A DNA stretch of 37,759 nucleotides, taken from Methylomonas subterranea (GTDB lineage: Bacteria; Pseudomonadota; Gammaproteobacteria; Methylococcales; Methylomonadaceae). Each line of letters starts with the position of its first letter. The first letter of the stretch is position 1. The stretch lies in the NCBI RefSeq assembly GCF_024505185.1, contig NZ_JANIBJ010000038.1, positions 1 through 37,759 of the forward strand. The letters are read 5' to 3'. Positions 1 to 8,578 of the stretch are shown here, piece by piece. The notes below the pieces were generated by a model that was given only the letters and a program-made list of their open reading frames with translations, was not told where the DNA came from and did no database searches. The position numbers were made by a program, and so were the translations under genes.

Positions 1-13
1 AAAGTTATCTCCT
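1..13 (-). promoter_or_regulatory. Ribosome binding site of a gene starting just off the left edge
   Basis: Read on the minus strand, the first bases of the window give AGGAGATAACTTT running off the edge. This is a strong Shine-Dalgarno sequence placed as if a start codon lies immediately outside the window. The gene would follow hps in the same direction. In type I methanotrophs hexulose-phosphate isomerase often follows hps, but the gene itself cannot be seen here. Confidence 0.4.
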
Positions 14-35
14 TGTATTTTTGTATGCTGGGTGC

Positions 36-58
36 GCGGCAATAATGGCCGCTTTTTT
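36..58 (+). terminator. Short GC stem followed by a T run
   Basis: GCGGC (36-40) pairs with GCCGC (48-52) around a 7-nt loop and is followed by six T on the plus strand. The shape is that of a small rho-independent terminator. No plus-strand gene is visible upstream of it, so it may have no function in that direction. It lies between hps and the gene that starts off the left edge. Confidence 0.35.
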
Positions 59-80
59 ATTCGGGTATTTAAAACGAAGA

Positions 81-110
81 AAGGACGAGTGGCGTTAGCC
101 ACTCGTCCTT
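81..110 (-). terminator. 13-bp perfect hairpin downstream of hps
   Basis: The 13 bases at 81-93 are the exact reverse complement of 98-110, with a 4-nt loop. On the minus strand the stem lies 27 nt after the hps stop and is followed by TCTTCGTTTT, a modest T-rich tract. It can act as a terminator, a partial terminator or a 3'-end stabiliser of hps mRNA. A strong ribosome binding site lies just beyond it, so partial read-through into a downstream gene is plausible. Confidence 0.6.
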
Positions 111-136
111 AGCATGCCGGTAGTAGCAAAGCTGAC

Positions 137-784
137 TTAGGCGGCCGCTGCGTCTACCAATTCGCGAATTTCACGCGCGGCTTCCGCTGGAGAAGGCGCG
201 CCGTAGATAGCCGCACCAACCACGATGATATTGGCGCCGGCTTCAACCACTTGTTGTACGGTGGCTTGCTTGATACCGCCGGCCACGGAGATGCGTACAC
301 CCAGACCCAGGCGCGCGATGTCGTTCAGGTCGCCGAACGGCGTTTGGCCAGCCGCTTGCGCGTCCAGACCAGTGTGAATACCGACGATTTGAGCGCCCAA
401 TTTCACGGACTCTCTCGCGCATTCCGCTTTGTCGGCTACGTTGATCAAGTCGATTTGAGTTTCGGCGGCATGTTTTTTCGCTGCCTTGATAACGCCGGCA
501 ATAGTCGCCAGACCGGATACGCCCAATACGGTGCAGATGTCCGCGCCGGCCGCGTAGAAAGCGCCCGCTTCGTATTCGCCGGCGTCCATGGTTTTCAGGT
601 CAACCAGCAACAGTTTGTCGGGGTAACGTTGTCTCAGCGCTTTTACCAGATTGATGCCGTTGTATTTGATGCAAGGGGTGCCGATTTCAAAAATATCAAC
701 ATAAGGCGCTACTTGATCGGCCAACGCTACGGTTTGGTCGAAATCCAGTGAGTCCAACGCCATTTGAATTAATGGTCTTGCCAT
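137..784 (-). CDS. hps: 3-hexulose-6-phosphate synthase
   Basis: This cytoplasmic enzyme condenses formaldehyde with ribulose 5-phosphate to give hexulose 6-phosphate, the first step of the ribulose monophosphate cycle. The 215-residue protein has the family's usual length and a single TIM-barrel domain of the orotidine-monophosphate decarboxylase superfamily. It carries the hallmark DxKxxD motif at residues 62-67 (DLKTMD), an early catalytic-type Asp11, and the C-terminal phosphate-binding segments VAGGI and VVGAAIYG. The start at 784 has GGAG eight bases upstream. A promoter candidate lies about 120 bp upstream and a hairpin follows the gene. Its presence supports a formaldehyde-assimilating methylotroph. 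KGPDC decarboxylase is a homologue, but the overall sequence and the pqq/pxm context favour Hps. Confidence 0.93.
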   Translation of the reverse strand: MARPLIQMALDSLDFDQTVALADQVAPYVDIFEIGTPCIKYNGINLVKALRQRYPDKLLLVDLKTMDAGEYEAGAFYAAGADICTVLGVSGLATIAGVIKAAKKHAAETQIDLINVADKAECARESVKLGAQIVGIHTGLDAQAAGQTPFGDLNDIARLGLGVRISVAGGIKQATVQQVVEAGANIIVVGAAIYGAPSPAEAAREIRELVDAAAA

Positions 785-902
785 GTGATGTGCTCCAATT
801 GTTACGGTTATAGTTATAAGAACGGCTCATCAGCACCATAGTCACCAGCCAAAAGGGCAAATAATGAACTGCCGTTGATGAGCGATAAAAAAGCTGGCAG
901 CA

Positions 903-932
903 ACTCTAAATCAGAATCAGGCACCCTGTCAA
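903..932 (-). promoter_or_regulatory. Candidate sigma-70 promoter for hps
   Basis: On the minus strand TTGACA (932-927) is followed after 18 bp by TAGAGT (908-903). The -35 box is perfect and the -10 box matches four of six. Transcription would begin near 896, leaving a leader of about 110 nt before the hps ATG. The stretch 785-979 otherwise holds no gene I believe in. Confidence 0.4.
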
Positions 933-979
933 TTGAAAGCCTGCCATTTGCTCGCGAATTTTCGTATTTTATCGATTTT

Positions 980-1564
980 TTATCCTTCGTTACCCAAACC
1001 CGTCCAGGGTTTGAATAAGCCATCGATAGTCACGCCATACATATCCAAAATCCGCCCCACGCCTTCATCCACCATGGCTTTTACGGAATCGGATTTATTA
1101 TAAAACGCCGGCATGGGTGGAAAAATAATACCACCCATCTCGGTCACCGCCGCCATATTTCGAATATGCGCCAGATTTAGCGGCGTTTCCCGCGGCACCA
1201 ATACGGTTTTACGCCGCTCCTTTAACGCCACATCGGCCGAACGGGAAATCAGGTTGTCGCCAAAGCCGTGCGCAATCGCCGCCAAGGTCTTCATGGAACA
1301 AGGCGCCACCACAACACCCTCGGTTTTAAAGGAACCGCTGGCGATACAGGAAGCAATATCGTTGATGCCGTGCGACACATCCGCCAAGCTGTACAGCGCC
1401 GACCTATCCATGTCCAGCTCGTATTTCAAATTTACCAAACCGGCCGCGGAAATCACCAAATGAGTCTCCCACTCAGGCAAATCCTTCAGGATTTGCAGCA
1501 TACGCACACCGTAAATCGCGCCGGTTGCGCCGGTCATTGCAATGACCAGCCGCTTTTTACTCAC
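980..1564 (-). CDS. ubiX: Flavin prenyltransferase UbiX
   Basis: UbiX transfers a dimethylallyl group to FMN to make prenylated FMN, the cofactor of UbiD decarboxylases, for example in ubiquinone synthesis. Visible hallmarks are the N-terminal flavin-binding segment VIAMTGATGAIYG, the PCSMKTLAAIAHG segment, and the C-terminal half with RETPLNLAHIRNM and PAFYNKSDS. I chose the GTG at 1564 (194 aa). It is preceded by GGAGG at a spacing of eight bases and gives the usual length. A longer TTG-initiated reading from 1585 has no ribosome binding site and overlaps the upstream stop. The gene lies 17 bp after pip and is probably cotranscribed with it. No ubiD is present in the window. Confidence 0.9.
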   Translation of the reverse strand: MSKKRLVIAMTGATGAIYGVRMLQILKDLPEWETHLVISAAGLVNLKYELDMDRSALYSLADVSHGINDIASCIASGSFKTEGVVVAPCSMKTLAAIAHGFGDNLISRSADVALKERRKTVLVPRETPLNLAHIRNMAAVTEMGGIIFPPMPAFYNKSDSVKAMVDEGVGRILDMYGVTIDGLFKPWTGLGNEG

Positions 1565-1581
1565 CAAACCCGCCTCCAAAT

Positions 1582-2526
1582 TCAAGCCAACAATTCGGCC
1601 ATTCTATCCGTCGCATCGACCAGGGCATCTATCATTTCCTCGCCCTTCGCGACATGCCCGGAATACGGCAATACCCGATATTCCGCATCCGGCAGCGCCT
1701 GATGCAGACTCCAGGCTGCTTCCAACGGACAGGTGAGATCGTTTTGCCCGTGGATAATGATGGTTGGTATGTGCCGCAGCACCGCGCAGTTCTGCAAAAT
1801 CTGATTTTCGGCGATGAAATAATGGTTTCTGGCGTAATTCAGCTCCATTTGCACCTGTTTGACCGCCAATTCATCAATTCGCGGATCACCCGGCGCAAAC
1901 TCCGCCCCCAATGCCACCTGTCCACCCCACAACTGCCAATGCCACGCAGCGCGCTCGGCAAGGGTTTTGTCATCACCGAATACGGCTTCGCATAATTTCG
2001 GCAAAAGTTGGCCGGCGGACTCGGCCCCCACACCGTCCAACATGTCTCGCCAAATTTGCGGATAAATTCGATTCGCACCGGCCTGTAAAAACCATTCCAT
2101 GTCGACCTGCCGCGCCAGAAACACGCCGCGCAAAACCATGCCGGATATTCGCTCGGGAAATTGCTGAGCATACAACAACGCCAGAGTAGCCCCCCAGGAC
2201 CCGCCGAACAACAACCATTTCTCTATACGCAAACGTTCGCGCATGCGCTCCATGTCGCCTAGCAAATCTTGCGTGGTATTGCCTTCCAACTCGCCGAATG
2301 GCAAGGACCCGCCGCAACCGCGCTGATCCATCAGGATGACATGATAAAGATCGGGATTAAAAAAACGCCGATGATCCGGCTTAGTACCCGAACACGGCCC
2401 ACCATGCAAAAAAATCACCGGAATACCGGCCGGGTTGCCGGATCGTTCGACATAGACCTGATGCGCGCTATCGGTTTCCAGCAAAAACGTGTGAAATGGG
2501 GAAATGTCCGGATAAAGCAGTTTCAA
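1582..2526 (-). CDS. pip: Proline iminopeptidase (alpha/beta hydrolase)
   Basis: This cytoplasmic serine peptidase removes N-terminal proline from peptides (family S33). The 314 residues match the family length and show the oxyanion motif HGGP (41-44), the DQRGCGGS segment, the nucleophile elbow GGSWG with Ser110, Asp263 in GQND and His291 in SGH, completing the triad. The start appears to be TTG at 2526. It overlaps the toxin stop codon (TTGA) and gives the N-terminus LYPDISPF expected from the family; no ATG fits. Translation therefore probably depends on the preceding toxin gene. Downstream, ubiX follows within 17 bp. Overlap with a toxin-antitoxin pair is unusual for this housekeeping peptidase. 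Confidence 0.88.
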   Translation of the reverse strand: MKLLYPDISPFHTFLLETDSAHQVYVERSGNPAGIPVIFLHGGPCSGTKPDHRRFFNPDLYHVILMDQRGCGGSLPFGELEGNTTQDLLGDMERMRERLRIEKWLLFGGSWGATLALLYAQQFPERISGMVLRGVFLARQVDMEWFLQAGANRIYPQIWRDMLDGVGAESAGQLLPKLCEAVFGDDKTLAERAAWHWQLWGGQVALGAEFAPGDPRIDELAVKQVQMELNYARNHYFIAENQILQNCAVLRHIPTIIIHGQNDLTCPLEAAWSLHQALPDAEYRVLPYSGHVAKGEEMIDALVDATDRMAELLA

Positions 2527-2858
2527 CTCTCACCGCCCAGCATCCGCTCTAATAACAAATCCTCAAGATTCCGACGCGAGTCGAGCACTGCTAATACGCG
2601 AACATCATTTCCATCGATTTTGTAGATAATTCGCCAATGGGAAACCAGCAACTCCCTAAACTGAAATACACATTGGGCCAGCAATTCCGGCGCCACTCGC
2701 CCCCTTTCCGCCAGCCGATCCAATTGAAACACCTTGGATTTTATTTCAGCCAACAGCGAAGCAGCGGAAGCCGGACTGCGAGTTTTCAGGTAAGCCACAA
2801 CCTGTCGCAGATCATTTCGAGCAGTTTTAGTCCATTGAACCCGACGCAATTGGGACAT
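2523..2858 (-). CDS. parE: RelE/ParE-family toxin
   Basis: The 111-residue basic protein has the compact RelE/ParE fold signature: an N-terminal VQWTKTARNDLRQVVAYL helix pair, a central LLAEI...FQLDRLAERGRVAPEL segment, and the C-terminal FRELLVSHWRIIYKI strand with VRVLAVLDSRRNL. ParE proteins poison DNA gyrase, whereas RelE relatives cut mRNA. The sequence resembles ParE more, but I cannot decide the target. Its ATG overlaps the antitoxin stop (TAATG), as in many type II modules, and its TGA overlaps the pip start. The gene is intact by length. Confidence 0.85.
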   Translation of the reverse strand: MSQLRRVQWTKTARNDLRQVVAYLKTRSPASAASLLAEIKSKVFQLDRLAERGRVAPELLAQCVFQFRELLVSHWRIIYKIDGNDVRVLAVLDSRRNLEDLLLERMLGGES

Positions 2859-3130
2859 TACTCAACCAGCAGCTCATCCATTTCGCGAAACACATCCTGC
2901 TGATCCAGTAGATCACCATGACGAATATCCTCTTCGCTTTGCGCCAGCAACTTCAGCAAACTCAAGGCATTACGCATATTTTCATAGCTTTCGGCATCTT
3001 GTAGAACACCACGCGGCTCACCGTTTTGGGTAATAACAATAGGCCTGTGGGTTTGATTTATTTGTTGCAAAAGTTCCGCCGAATGAGCCTTTAAATAACT
3101 CACAGGCTTAATATCAGTTACTAGATTCAT
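2858..3130 (-). CDS. Phd/YefM-family antitoxin
   Basis: The 90-residue protein begins with a Phd/YefM-type DNA-binding domain (KPVSYLKAHSAELLQQI, then RPIVITQNGEPRGVLQDAES). It ends in an acidic tail of the kind that wraps and neutralises the toxin (SEEDIRHGD...FREMDELLVE). These antitoxins repress their own operon. A perfect 12-bp palindrome sits directly between the predicted -10 box and the start codon, consistent with autoregulation. It is first in the chain antitoxin, toxin, pip, ubiX. Confidence 0.87.
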   Translation of the reverse strand: MNLVTDIKPVSYLKAHSAELLQQINQTHRPIVITQNGEPRGVLQDAESYENMRNALSLLKLLAQSEEDIRHGDLLDQQDVFREMDELLVE

Positions 3131-3146
3131 TGAAAACCCTCATATC

Positions 3147-3171
3147 ACCAAATTTGGTACCGAGTATAGCA
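3147..3171 (-). promoter_or_regulatory. Extended -10 promoter with overlapping palindromic operator
   Basis: On the minus strand an extended -10 box TGCTATACT (3171-3163) is followed by the perfect palindrome ACCAAATTTGGT (3147-3158), which covers the expected transcription start. No good -35 box is visible, as is usual for extended -10 promoters. The palindrome is the likely binding site of the antitoxin and would control the whole phd-parE-pip-ubiX transcript. Confidence 0.55.
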
Positions 3172-3193
3172 CTACTAATGAGGCGCAGGCATA

Positions 3194-3223
3194 AAAAAAG
3201 GGAAGGCGCAAGCCTTCCCTTTT
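3194..3223 (-). terminator. Rho-independent terminator of the outer membrane protein gene
   Basis: Twelve bases (3196-3207) pair perfectly with 3212-3223 around a GCAA loop. On the minus strand the stem is followed by a run of T. It lies about 25 bp after the stop of the barrel-protein gene and ends that transcript just before the toxin-antitoxin promoter. Confidence 0.85.
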
Positions 3224-3247
3224 CGACCAACTTAACTGCGTAACAAA

Positions 3248-4156
3248 TTAGAATTTGAAACCCAAGTAACCGCCGGCGCTGAAACCGTCGGTTGGCGTAC
3301 CGTCCAGTCTGCTGGTGGAATAGTGGTAACGGGTATCGGCACCGATCACGATACCTCTGAAAATGTCATACTCGGCACCGGCACCGAAGTTCATGCCTGC
3401 ATTCAACACGGAAACCGCGTTGGAAGGCACGCCCAGAATATTGATATCCAGACCGACCGGGATCAACCATGGACGGAATTTGCTGCCGTGCATGAACTTG
3501 ATTTTTGGCGAAGCATTGATTCTTAAACGGGCATCGGTGGATACGCCATGTCCAGCATTAAGATTGACTGGCGTTTCTCCGGCCAAGGCTGTCAGCGTGC
3601 CGTTGGTCAATATGTTTTGACCAGTACCATACTGGGCATACTCAATACCCAACTCAATTGCGAACGAAGTATCGTCCATCAAGCCGAATAAATCGTTATT
3701 GACATTGAAGTCGAACGCGCCGCCAAAATAAAAGCCATCGTTGTTACTATTGTTGGACAACAGCGCGCCCTTAGTTGAGAAATCCAAGGGGCCCGCGCCA
3801 CCGCGATCCTGATCCAGCGACGTCCAACCGCCGCGAACCGCCACCAAGTTATCTTTAGCCCCGGAAGCAACCGGCGCCGACTTCATGGAAGCCATCCATT
3901 GATCCAGTTCCTGCACTTTCGCCGATTCGACGGAAGCTTGCGCGGAAGCACCCTTGACGCGGCTCAATTCAGCCTGCATGGCCGCCATTTGGTCAGCCAT
4001 TTGTTGCATTTGCATTTCCAGGGCTTCGGTTTTTCTGGCCGCCGCATCGGCAACGCGCTCGGCTTTGCTGTCCGCCGCTTGAGCGGGACCAACCATGGCC
4101 ATGGATAAAGTCGCTGCGGCGATGCCCAGCGCTAATTGGGTTTTATTTAAAGTCAT
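3248..4156 (-). CDS. Outer membrane beta-barrel protein with N-terminal coiled coil
   Basis: The 302-residue precursor has a typical Sec signal peptide ending ...GPAQA (cleavage after residue 27). A charged heptad-like coiled coil of about 40 residues follows (KAERVADAAARKTEALEMQM onward). The remaining 200 residues alternate in beta-strand fashion and end in GGYLGFKF, the terminal Phe recognised by the BAM machinery. The barrel is the size of an 8-10-stranded porin-like or OmpW-like protein. The coiled coil may trimerise the protein or reach into the periplasm. A strong ribosome binding site GGGGGA precedes ATG at 4156, and the gene has its own terminator, suggesting good expression. I do not recognise a specific function. 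Confidence 0.75.
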   Translation of the reverse strand: MTLNKTQLALGIAAATLSMAMVGPAQAADSKAERVADAAARKTEALEMQMQQMADQMAAMQAELSRVKGASAQASVESAKVQELDQWMASMKSAPVASGAKDNLVAVRGGWTSLDQDRGGAGPLDFSTKGALLSNNSNNDGFYFGGAFDFNVNNDLFGLMDDTSFAIELGIEYAQYGTGQNILTNGTLTALAGETPVNLNAGHGVSTDARLRINASPKIKFMHGSKFRPWLIPVGLDINILGVPSNAVSVLNAGMNFGAGAEYDIFRGIVIGADTRYHYSTSRLDGTPTDGFSAGGYLGFKF

Positions 4157-4529
4157 TGCTGTCCCCCAAGGGTTTATTGTTGTTAGCCGGTCTGCTTTTT
4201 GCCTAATTGCAACACAGGATTTTTCTACGTGAGCAATAATAGCAGCTGCTTCGCATCCTTACAAGTTTTAGACTTATTTTTTTTATCAGAAAAAGTTAAT
4301 ATATATCAATAAAATACAAATTTAGAGTAAAGTAATTTCATTGACTGTTAAAAAAAAACAACATTCAGTTAAAAAAATGCACATAAAATTTCCGCCCACT
4401 TTTGTCGCACCAAAACAACGCAAAATCCGGCCGGAATGACCTATTTTGAGCGGACATTTCGGCCGCCAAGCGGCAGCCATCGCCTTTTTCGTGTTAAGTT
4501 GTCGCTTAAACTACACAGTCCGCTTTCAC
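4157..4529. other. AT-rich divergent intergenic region
   Basis: This stretch separates the barrel-protein gene from the divergent thiO. It is much richer in A and T than the surroundings, with several homopolymer runs (for example 4270-4284 and 4350-4359) and TATATAT-like stretches. It should hold the promoters for both genes and possibly UP elements. No single -35/-10 pair stands out, and I see no ORF or RNA gene. Confidence 0.5.
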
Positions 4530-5624
4530 ATGACCCAAAACACAGACATACTGATTATAGGCGGCGGCATCAGCGGCTTACTGACCGCCCGCGAATTGCG
4601 CTTGGCCGGCCGAGACGTCACCATCATCGACAAATCCGACTCCGGACGGGAAGCTTCCTGGGCCGGCGGCGGCATCCTACTGCCGATTTATCCCTGGCGG
4701 CAGGCCGACGCGATTTCCGACCTGGTGATCGCCAGCCTGCAAAGCTACCCCGGCCTGAGCCAGGAATTGCTCGATGCCACCGGCATGGACCCGGAATGGA
4801 CGCCTTGCGGCATGCTGATCTGTAAAAACCCGGACTACGACTCAGCCATCCAATGGTGCGATACCCGCCATATCGCCCACCAAGCACCGCCTCCCGCATT
4901 GCTCGAACCATTCAATACCAGCTGCGACCGGCCCTTATGGCTCCCCGACATTGCACAGGCGCGCAACCCGCGCCTATTAAAATCGTTAAAAGCCTATTTG
5001 CTGCAAAAAGGCGTGCGCTTTCTCGAAAACGCCGAAATCACCGGCATTGAAATCGAACACAGGCGTCTACATAAAATCCATACTGCTGAACAAAGTTTTT
5101 GCCCACAGCAAACCGTCGTCTGCGCGGGGGCCTGGAGCGCGGATTTCCTGCGGCGCTGGCTGCCGTTGGCATCGGTAAATTTACAAATTCAACCGGTACG
5201 CGGACAAATGCTGCTGTTTGACGCTCAACCCGACACGCTGCAGCACATGATACTGGACGGCGACCACTACCTGATTCCGCGCCGCGACGGCAAGATTTTA
5301 GCCGGCAGCACGGTGGAACAAGCCGGCTTTAGCAAAGTCACCACGCCGGAAGCCGGAGATCACCTCCACGCCTTTGCCACAAACCTCATGCCGGAATTGA
5401 AAAATTACCCGGTTTGCGCACATTGGGCCGGCCTGAGGCCCGGCACTCCAAAAGGAATTCCTTACATAGGCTTTCACCCCGACCTGGACAACCTGAGCAT
5501 CAATGCCGGCCATTTCCGCAACGGCTTGGTCATGGGGCCGGCGTCCGCCCGCTTGCTGGCCGATTTGATTTTACGGAGAACACCTCACATCAATCCCGAA
5601 CCCTACGCCTTGCGGCGCGCTTAG
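4530..5624 (+). CDS. thiO: Glycine oxidase ThiO (FAD-dependent)
   Basis: ThiO oxidises glycine to iminoacetate, which supplies the thiazole ring of thiamine in aerobic bacteria. The protein is a DAO-family flavoenzyme with a dinucleotide-binding motif IIGGGISG near residues 9-16, EASWAGGGILLPIYPW in the N-terminal third, QPVRGQM in the middle and the C-terminal FAD segment HFRNGLVMGPASA. I chose ATG at 4530 (364 aa), because the FAD motif then begins at the normal distance. An upstream ATG at 4446 would add 28 unrelated residues. No clear ribosome binding site is visible for either start. No other thi gene is nearby, so assignment within the DAO family rests on sequence alone. Confidence 0.83.
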   Translation: MTQNTDILIIGGGISGLLTARELRLAGRDVTIIDKSDSGREASWAGGGILLPIYPWRQADAISDLVIASLQSYPGLSQELLDATGMDPEWTPCGMLICKNPDYDSAIQWCDTRHIAHQAPPPALLEPFNTSCDRPLWLPDIAQARNPRLLKSLKAYLLQKGVRFLENAEITGIEIEHRRLHKIHTAEQSFCPQQTVVCAGAWSADFLRRWLPLASVNLQIQPVRGQMLLFDAQPDTLQHMILDGDHYLIPRRDGKILAGSTVEQAGFSKVTTPEAGDHLHAFATNLMPELKNYPVCAHWAGLRPGTPKGIPYIGFHPDLDNLSINAGHFRNGLVMGPASARLLADLILRRTPHINPEPYALRRA

Positions 5625-5650
5625 GGTTCCGCCCAAAATAACTCCGCATT

Positions 5651-5686
5651 CCTTTCTCTCTCTCCGGGAAAGGGCCAGGTTGAGGG
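5651..5686. repeat. Degenerate pyrimidine-rich REP-like palindrome
   Basis: A C/T-rich run, a GGAAAGG complement and the tail GGGCCAGGTTGAGGG follow the same plan as the two hairpins at 20717-20816. The stem here is imperfect. It is probably a decayed member of that dispersed family between thiO and pyrD. Confidence 0.35.
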
Positions 5687-5786
5687 ATATAAACAAGGAA
5701 GTTATTCGGGGTGGAATCCTTAATTCGGCTTGCCCCGCCATGTCGGCTTACACTTTAATTAACCCTGGTTACATTCTTAAAACGCC

Positions 5787-6800
5787 ATGAATCTTTATCC
5801 ATTATTACGCCCCCTGCTGTTTAGCCTGGATCCGGAAACAGCCCACAACGTCACATTGAAATCATTGAAACTGGCCGAGCAAACAGGTCTTTCCGGCTTG
5901 GTTAAAGCCGGATCAACCGAAAAACCGGTCAGCGTGATGGGCTTGGATTTTAAAAATCCTCTGGGCCTTGCCGCCGGCCTGGATAAAAACGGCGATTATA
6001 TCGATGCGCTGGCCGCGCTGGGCTTCGGTTTCATTGAAATCGGCACGGTGACCCCACGGCCGCAGCCCGGCAATCCCAAGCCCCGCCTGTTTCGTTTGCC
6101 CGAACATCAAGCCATCATCAACCGGATGGGCTTTAATAATTACGGCATAGACCATCTGCTGCAACAGGTCCAAAGCAGCAGTTATCGCGGCGTACTGGGG
6201 ATCAACATCGGCAAAAATGCCGCTACCCCGATTGAAAATGCCACGGACGACTATCTGATTGGCTTACGCAAAAGCTATCTGCCGGCCAGTTATATAACGA
6301 TCAACATAAGCTCGCCCAACACCAAAAATTTGCGTCAATTGCAGCAGGGCGACGACATCAGGTATTTACTGGAAGCAGTAAAGCAGGAACAAATCAAATT
6401 ACAGGCCGAGCACGGCAAATACACACCGATTGCCGTCAAAATCGCCCCCGACCTCAGCGACAAGGAAATTCGCCATATCGCGGAATTGCTGTTGGAATTC
6501 GGCATCGACGGCGTCATCGCCACCAATACCACCATAGCCCGCGATAAGGTACAAGACCACCCTTACGCTAATGAAGCCGGCGGCCTCAGCGGCGCACCGG
6601 TCAGGGAGAGTTCCACCCACGTGGTAAAAGGCCTGGCCGAGGAATTAAACGGCAAACTGCCAATCATTGCGGCGGGCGGCATTTTAAGCGGCAAAGACGC
6701 CCTGGAAAAAATCCAGGCCGGCGCCAGTTTGGTACAGATATATAGCGGCCTGATTTACCAGGGCCCGAAATTAATCGAAGACATCTTGAATGCCATTTAG
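5787..6800 (+). CDS. pyrD: Dihydroorotate dehydrogenase (quinone), class 2
   Basis: PyrD oxidises dihydroorotate to orotate with electron transfer to the quinone pool, the fourth step of pyrimidine synthesis, at the inner membrane. The 337 residues match class 2 enzymes. They show the amphipathic N-terminal membrane segment ([18 protein letters not shown]), [16 protein letters not shown], and NISSPNT with the class 2 catalytic Ser175. The phosphate-binding end ([29 protein letters not shown]) is also intact. It probably has its own promoter, because 160 bp separate it from thiO. It converges with the ABC permease gene. Confidence 0.96.
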   Translation: MNLYPLLRPLLFSLDPETAHNVTLKSLKLAEQTGLSGLVKAGSTEKPVSVMGLDFKNPLGLAAGLDKNGDYIDALAALGFGFIEIGTVTPRPQPGNPKPRLFRLPEHQAIINRMGFNNYGIDHLLQQVQSSSYRGVLGINIGKNAATPIENATDDYLIGLRKSYLPASYITINISSPNTKNLRQLQQGDDIRYLLEAVKQEQIKLQAEHGKYTPIAVKIAPDLSDKEIRHIAELLLEFGIDGVIATNTTIARDKVQDHPYANEAGGLSGAPVRESSTHVVKGLAEELNGKLPIIAAGGILSGKDALEKIQAGASLVQIYSGLIYQGPKLIEDILNAI

Positions 6801-6866
6801 GCATAACGCCAACCCGCACCGGCAATACGAAAAATGTCGCGCTGCGGTGCTGGGATGATTACCGGC

Positions 6867-7628
6867 TCACGTTCTGATTTTGTAACCGGTTTTGAACACC
6901 CACCAAACATAGATCAGGCAGACCAGCAGAAAACCCAGGGTCATGCCTATGCTGATGGCGACATCCACGTCGGCAACACCGTAAAAACTCCAGCGAAAGC
7001 CGCTGATCAAATACACCACGGGATTGAACAGGGTGATGTTCTGCCACGGGGGCGGCAACATATTGATCGAATAGAAGGCGCCGCCCAGAAATGTCAGCGG
7101 GGTAACGACCAGCATAGGCACCACCTGCAGCTTCTGAAAGCTGTCGGCCCACAGGCCGATGATGAAGCCGAACAGACTGAAGGTGACGGCGGTCAGCAAC
7201 AGAAAGCCTATCATCCACCCGGGGTGGGCAATCTGGTAGGGGACGAAAATCCGGGCCGTGCCCAGTATCAGCAAGCCCAACAGCACCGACTTGGTCGCCG
7301 CCGCCCCCACATAACCGCACAACACCTCAAGCCAGGAAACCGGCGCCGACAGTAGCTCGTAAATCGTACCCGCCCATTTGGGCATGTAAATGCCGAACGA
7401 AGCGTTGGAAATGCTTTCGTTCAGCAGATTCAGCATCACCAGCCCGGGAATGATGAAGGCGCCGTAGCCGATGCTGTCGATTTCCCCCATCCGCCCGCCG
7501 ATGGCCTTGCCGAAGACGATGAAGTACAGCGAAGTGGTCAATACCGGCGCGGCGATGCTTTGCGCCAAGGTACGGAAAGTGCGGGCCATTTCGAAGCGAT
7601 AAATGGCGCGAATGCCGTAAATATTCAT
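6867..7628 (-). CDS. ABC-2 type transporter permease (YadH/NodJ-like)
   Basis: This is the membrane partner of the ATPase gene just upstream, whose stop overlaps its start by four bases. The 253-residue protein has about six hydrophobic segments and the ABC-2 signatures [11 protein letters not shown] and [16 protein letters not shown], with a [13 protein letters not shown] segment near the end. The pair is closest in style to E. coli YadGH and the Nod factor exporter NodIJ. Substrates of such exporters range from polysaccharides and lipo-oligosaccharides to drugs. Nothing in the window shows the substrate. Confidence 0.85.
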   Translation of the reverse strand: MNIYGIRAIYRFEMARTFRTLAQSIAAPVLTTSLYFIVFGKAIGGRMGEIDSIGYGAFIIPGLVMLNLLNESISNASFGIYMPKWAGTIYELLSAPVSWLEVLCGYVGAAATKSVLLGLLILGTARIFVPYQIAHPGWMIGFLLLTAVTFSLFGFIIGLWADSFQKLQVVPMLVVTPLTFLGGAFYSINMLPPPWQNITLFNPVVYLISGFRWSFYGVADVDVAISIGMTLGFLLVCLIYVWWVFKTGYKIRT

Positions 7629-8578
7629 GCGGGCGTCTCCCGGGATTGCTGAACCAAACTGACGAAAATATCTTCCAACGAGCTCTCGCTGGAACTCAAG
7701 TCCTTGAAGTCAATGCCATGTGCGTTTAGCATGCGCAACAATTCGGCGATACCGGTCTCTTCTTCCTGGCTGTCGAAGCTATACACCAAACTTTGGCCGT
7801 CCACCGCGAGCGTTAACGACCAAGCGGCGAGATCGTCCGGAATGTCGGACATGGGCTGGCGCAAACTCAGCGTCAGCTGCTTCTTACCGAGTTTACGCAT
7901 CAGCACTGCCTTGTCTTCCACCACAATCAATTCGCCCTTATTGATGACGCCGATGCGATCCGCCATGTCCTCGGCCTCTTCGATGTAATGGGTGGTCAGG
8001 ATGATGGTGGTGCCATTGGCGCGCAGTTCGCGCACCATGCGCCACATGTCGTGGCGCAGTTCCACATCGACGCCGGCACTCGGCTCGTCCAGAAACAATA
8101 TTGACGGCTCGTGCGCCAGAGCCTTGGCGATCAGCACCCGCCGTTTCATGCCGCCGGATAGCGTCATGATTTTTGCGTCGCGCTTTTCCCACAGCGACAA
8201 ATCGCGCAACACCTTTTCCACATAGACGGGGTTGGGCGGCTTGCCGAACAGCCCGCGACTGAAAGTGACCGTGGCCCACACCGACTCGAAAGCATCGGTA
8301 TGCAGCTCCTGCGGCACCAAGCCGATGGCGGCCCGCGCGGCGCGATAATCCCGCACGATATCGTAACCGTCGGCGACAACGGTACCCGCCGTGGCCTTGA
8401 CGATACCGCAAACGATGCCTATCAGCGTGGTTTTGCCGGCGCCGTTGGGGCCGAGCAAGGCAAATATCTCGCCGCGTTCTATGTCCAGATCGACGTTTTT
8501 CAGCGCCTGAAAACCGCCGGCATAGGCTTTGTTGATACCGCGCAGGGAGATAATGGGGCTTGAGCTGTTGACGCTCAT
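7625..8578 (-). CDS. ABC transporter ATP-binding protein
   Basis: The cytoplasmic ATPase shows Walker A GPNGAGKT (residues 43-50), a Q-loop at LVPQE, the signature LSGGMKRR, Walker [13 protein letters not shown], and the switch His in TTHYIEE. A C-terminal extension of about 100 residues follows, as in YadG/CcmA-like exporters. I chose ATG at 8578 (317 aa); an in-frame reading back to 8671 adds 31 residues with no domain match. A short leader ORF with a good ribosome binding site ends exactly on this ATG (ATGA), suggesting coupled translation. It forms an export complex with the following permease. Confidence 0.88.
   Translation of the reverse strand: MSVNSSSPIISLRGINKAYAGGFQALKNVDLDIERGEIFALLGPNGAGKTTLIGIVCGIVKATAGTVVADGYDIVRDYRAARAAIGLVPQELHTDAFESVWATVTFSRGLFGKPPNPVYVEKVLRDLSLWEKRDAKIMTLSGGMKRRVLIAKALAHEPSILFLDEPSAGVDVELRHDMWRMVRELRANGTTIILTTHYIEEAEDMADRIGVINKGELIVVEDKAVLMRKLGKKQLTLSLRQPMSDIPDDLAAWSLTLAVDGQSLVYSFDSQEEETGIAELLRMLNAHGIDFKDLSSSESSLEDIFVSLVQQSRETPA

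Noticed and set aside
814-1023. 69-codon reading frame on the minus strand between ubiX and hps
   Set aside because: It overlaps the ubiX 3' end in another frame, contains the predicted hps promoter and has no recognisable domain.
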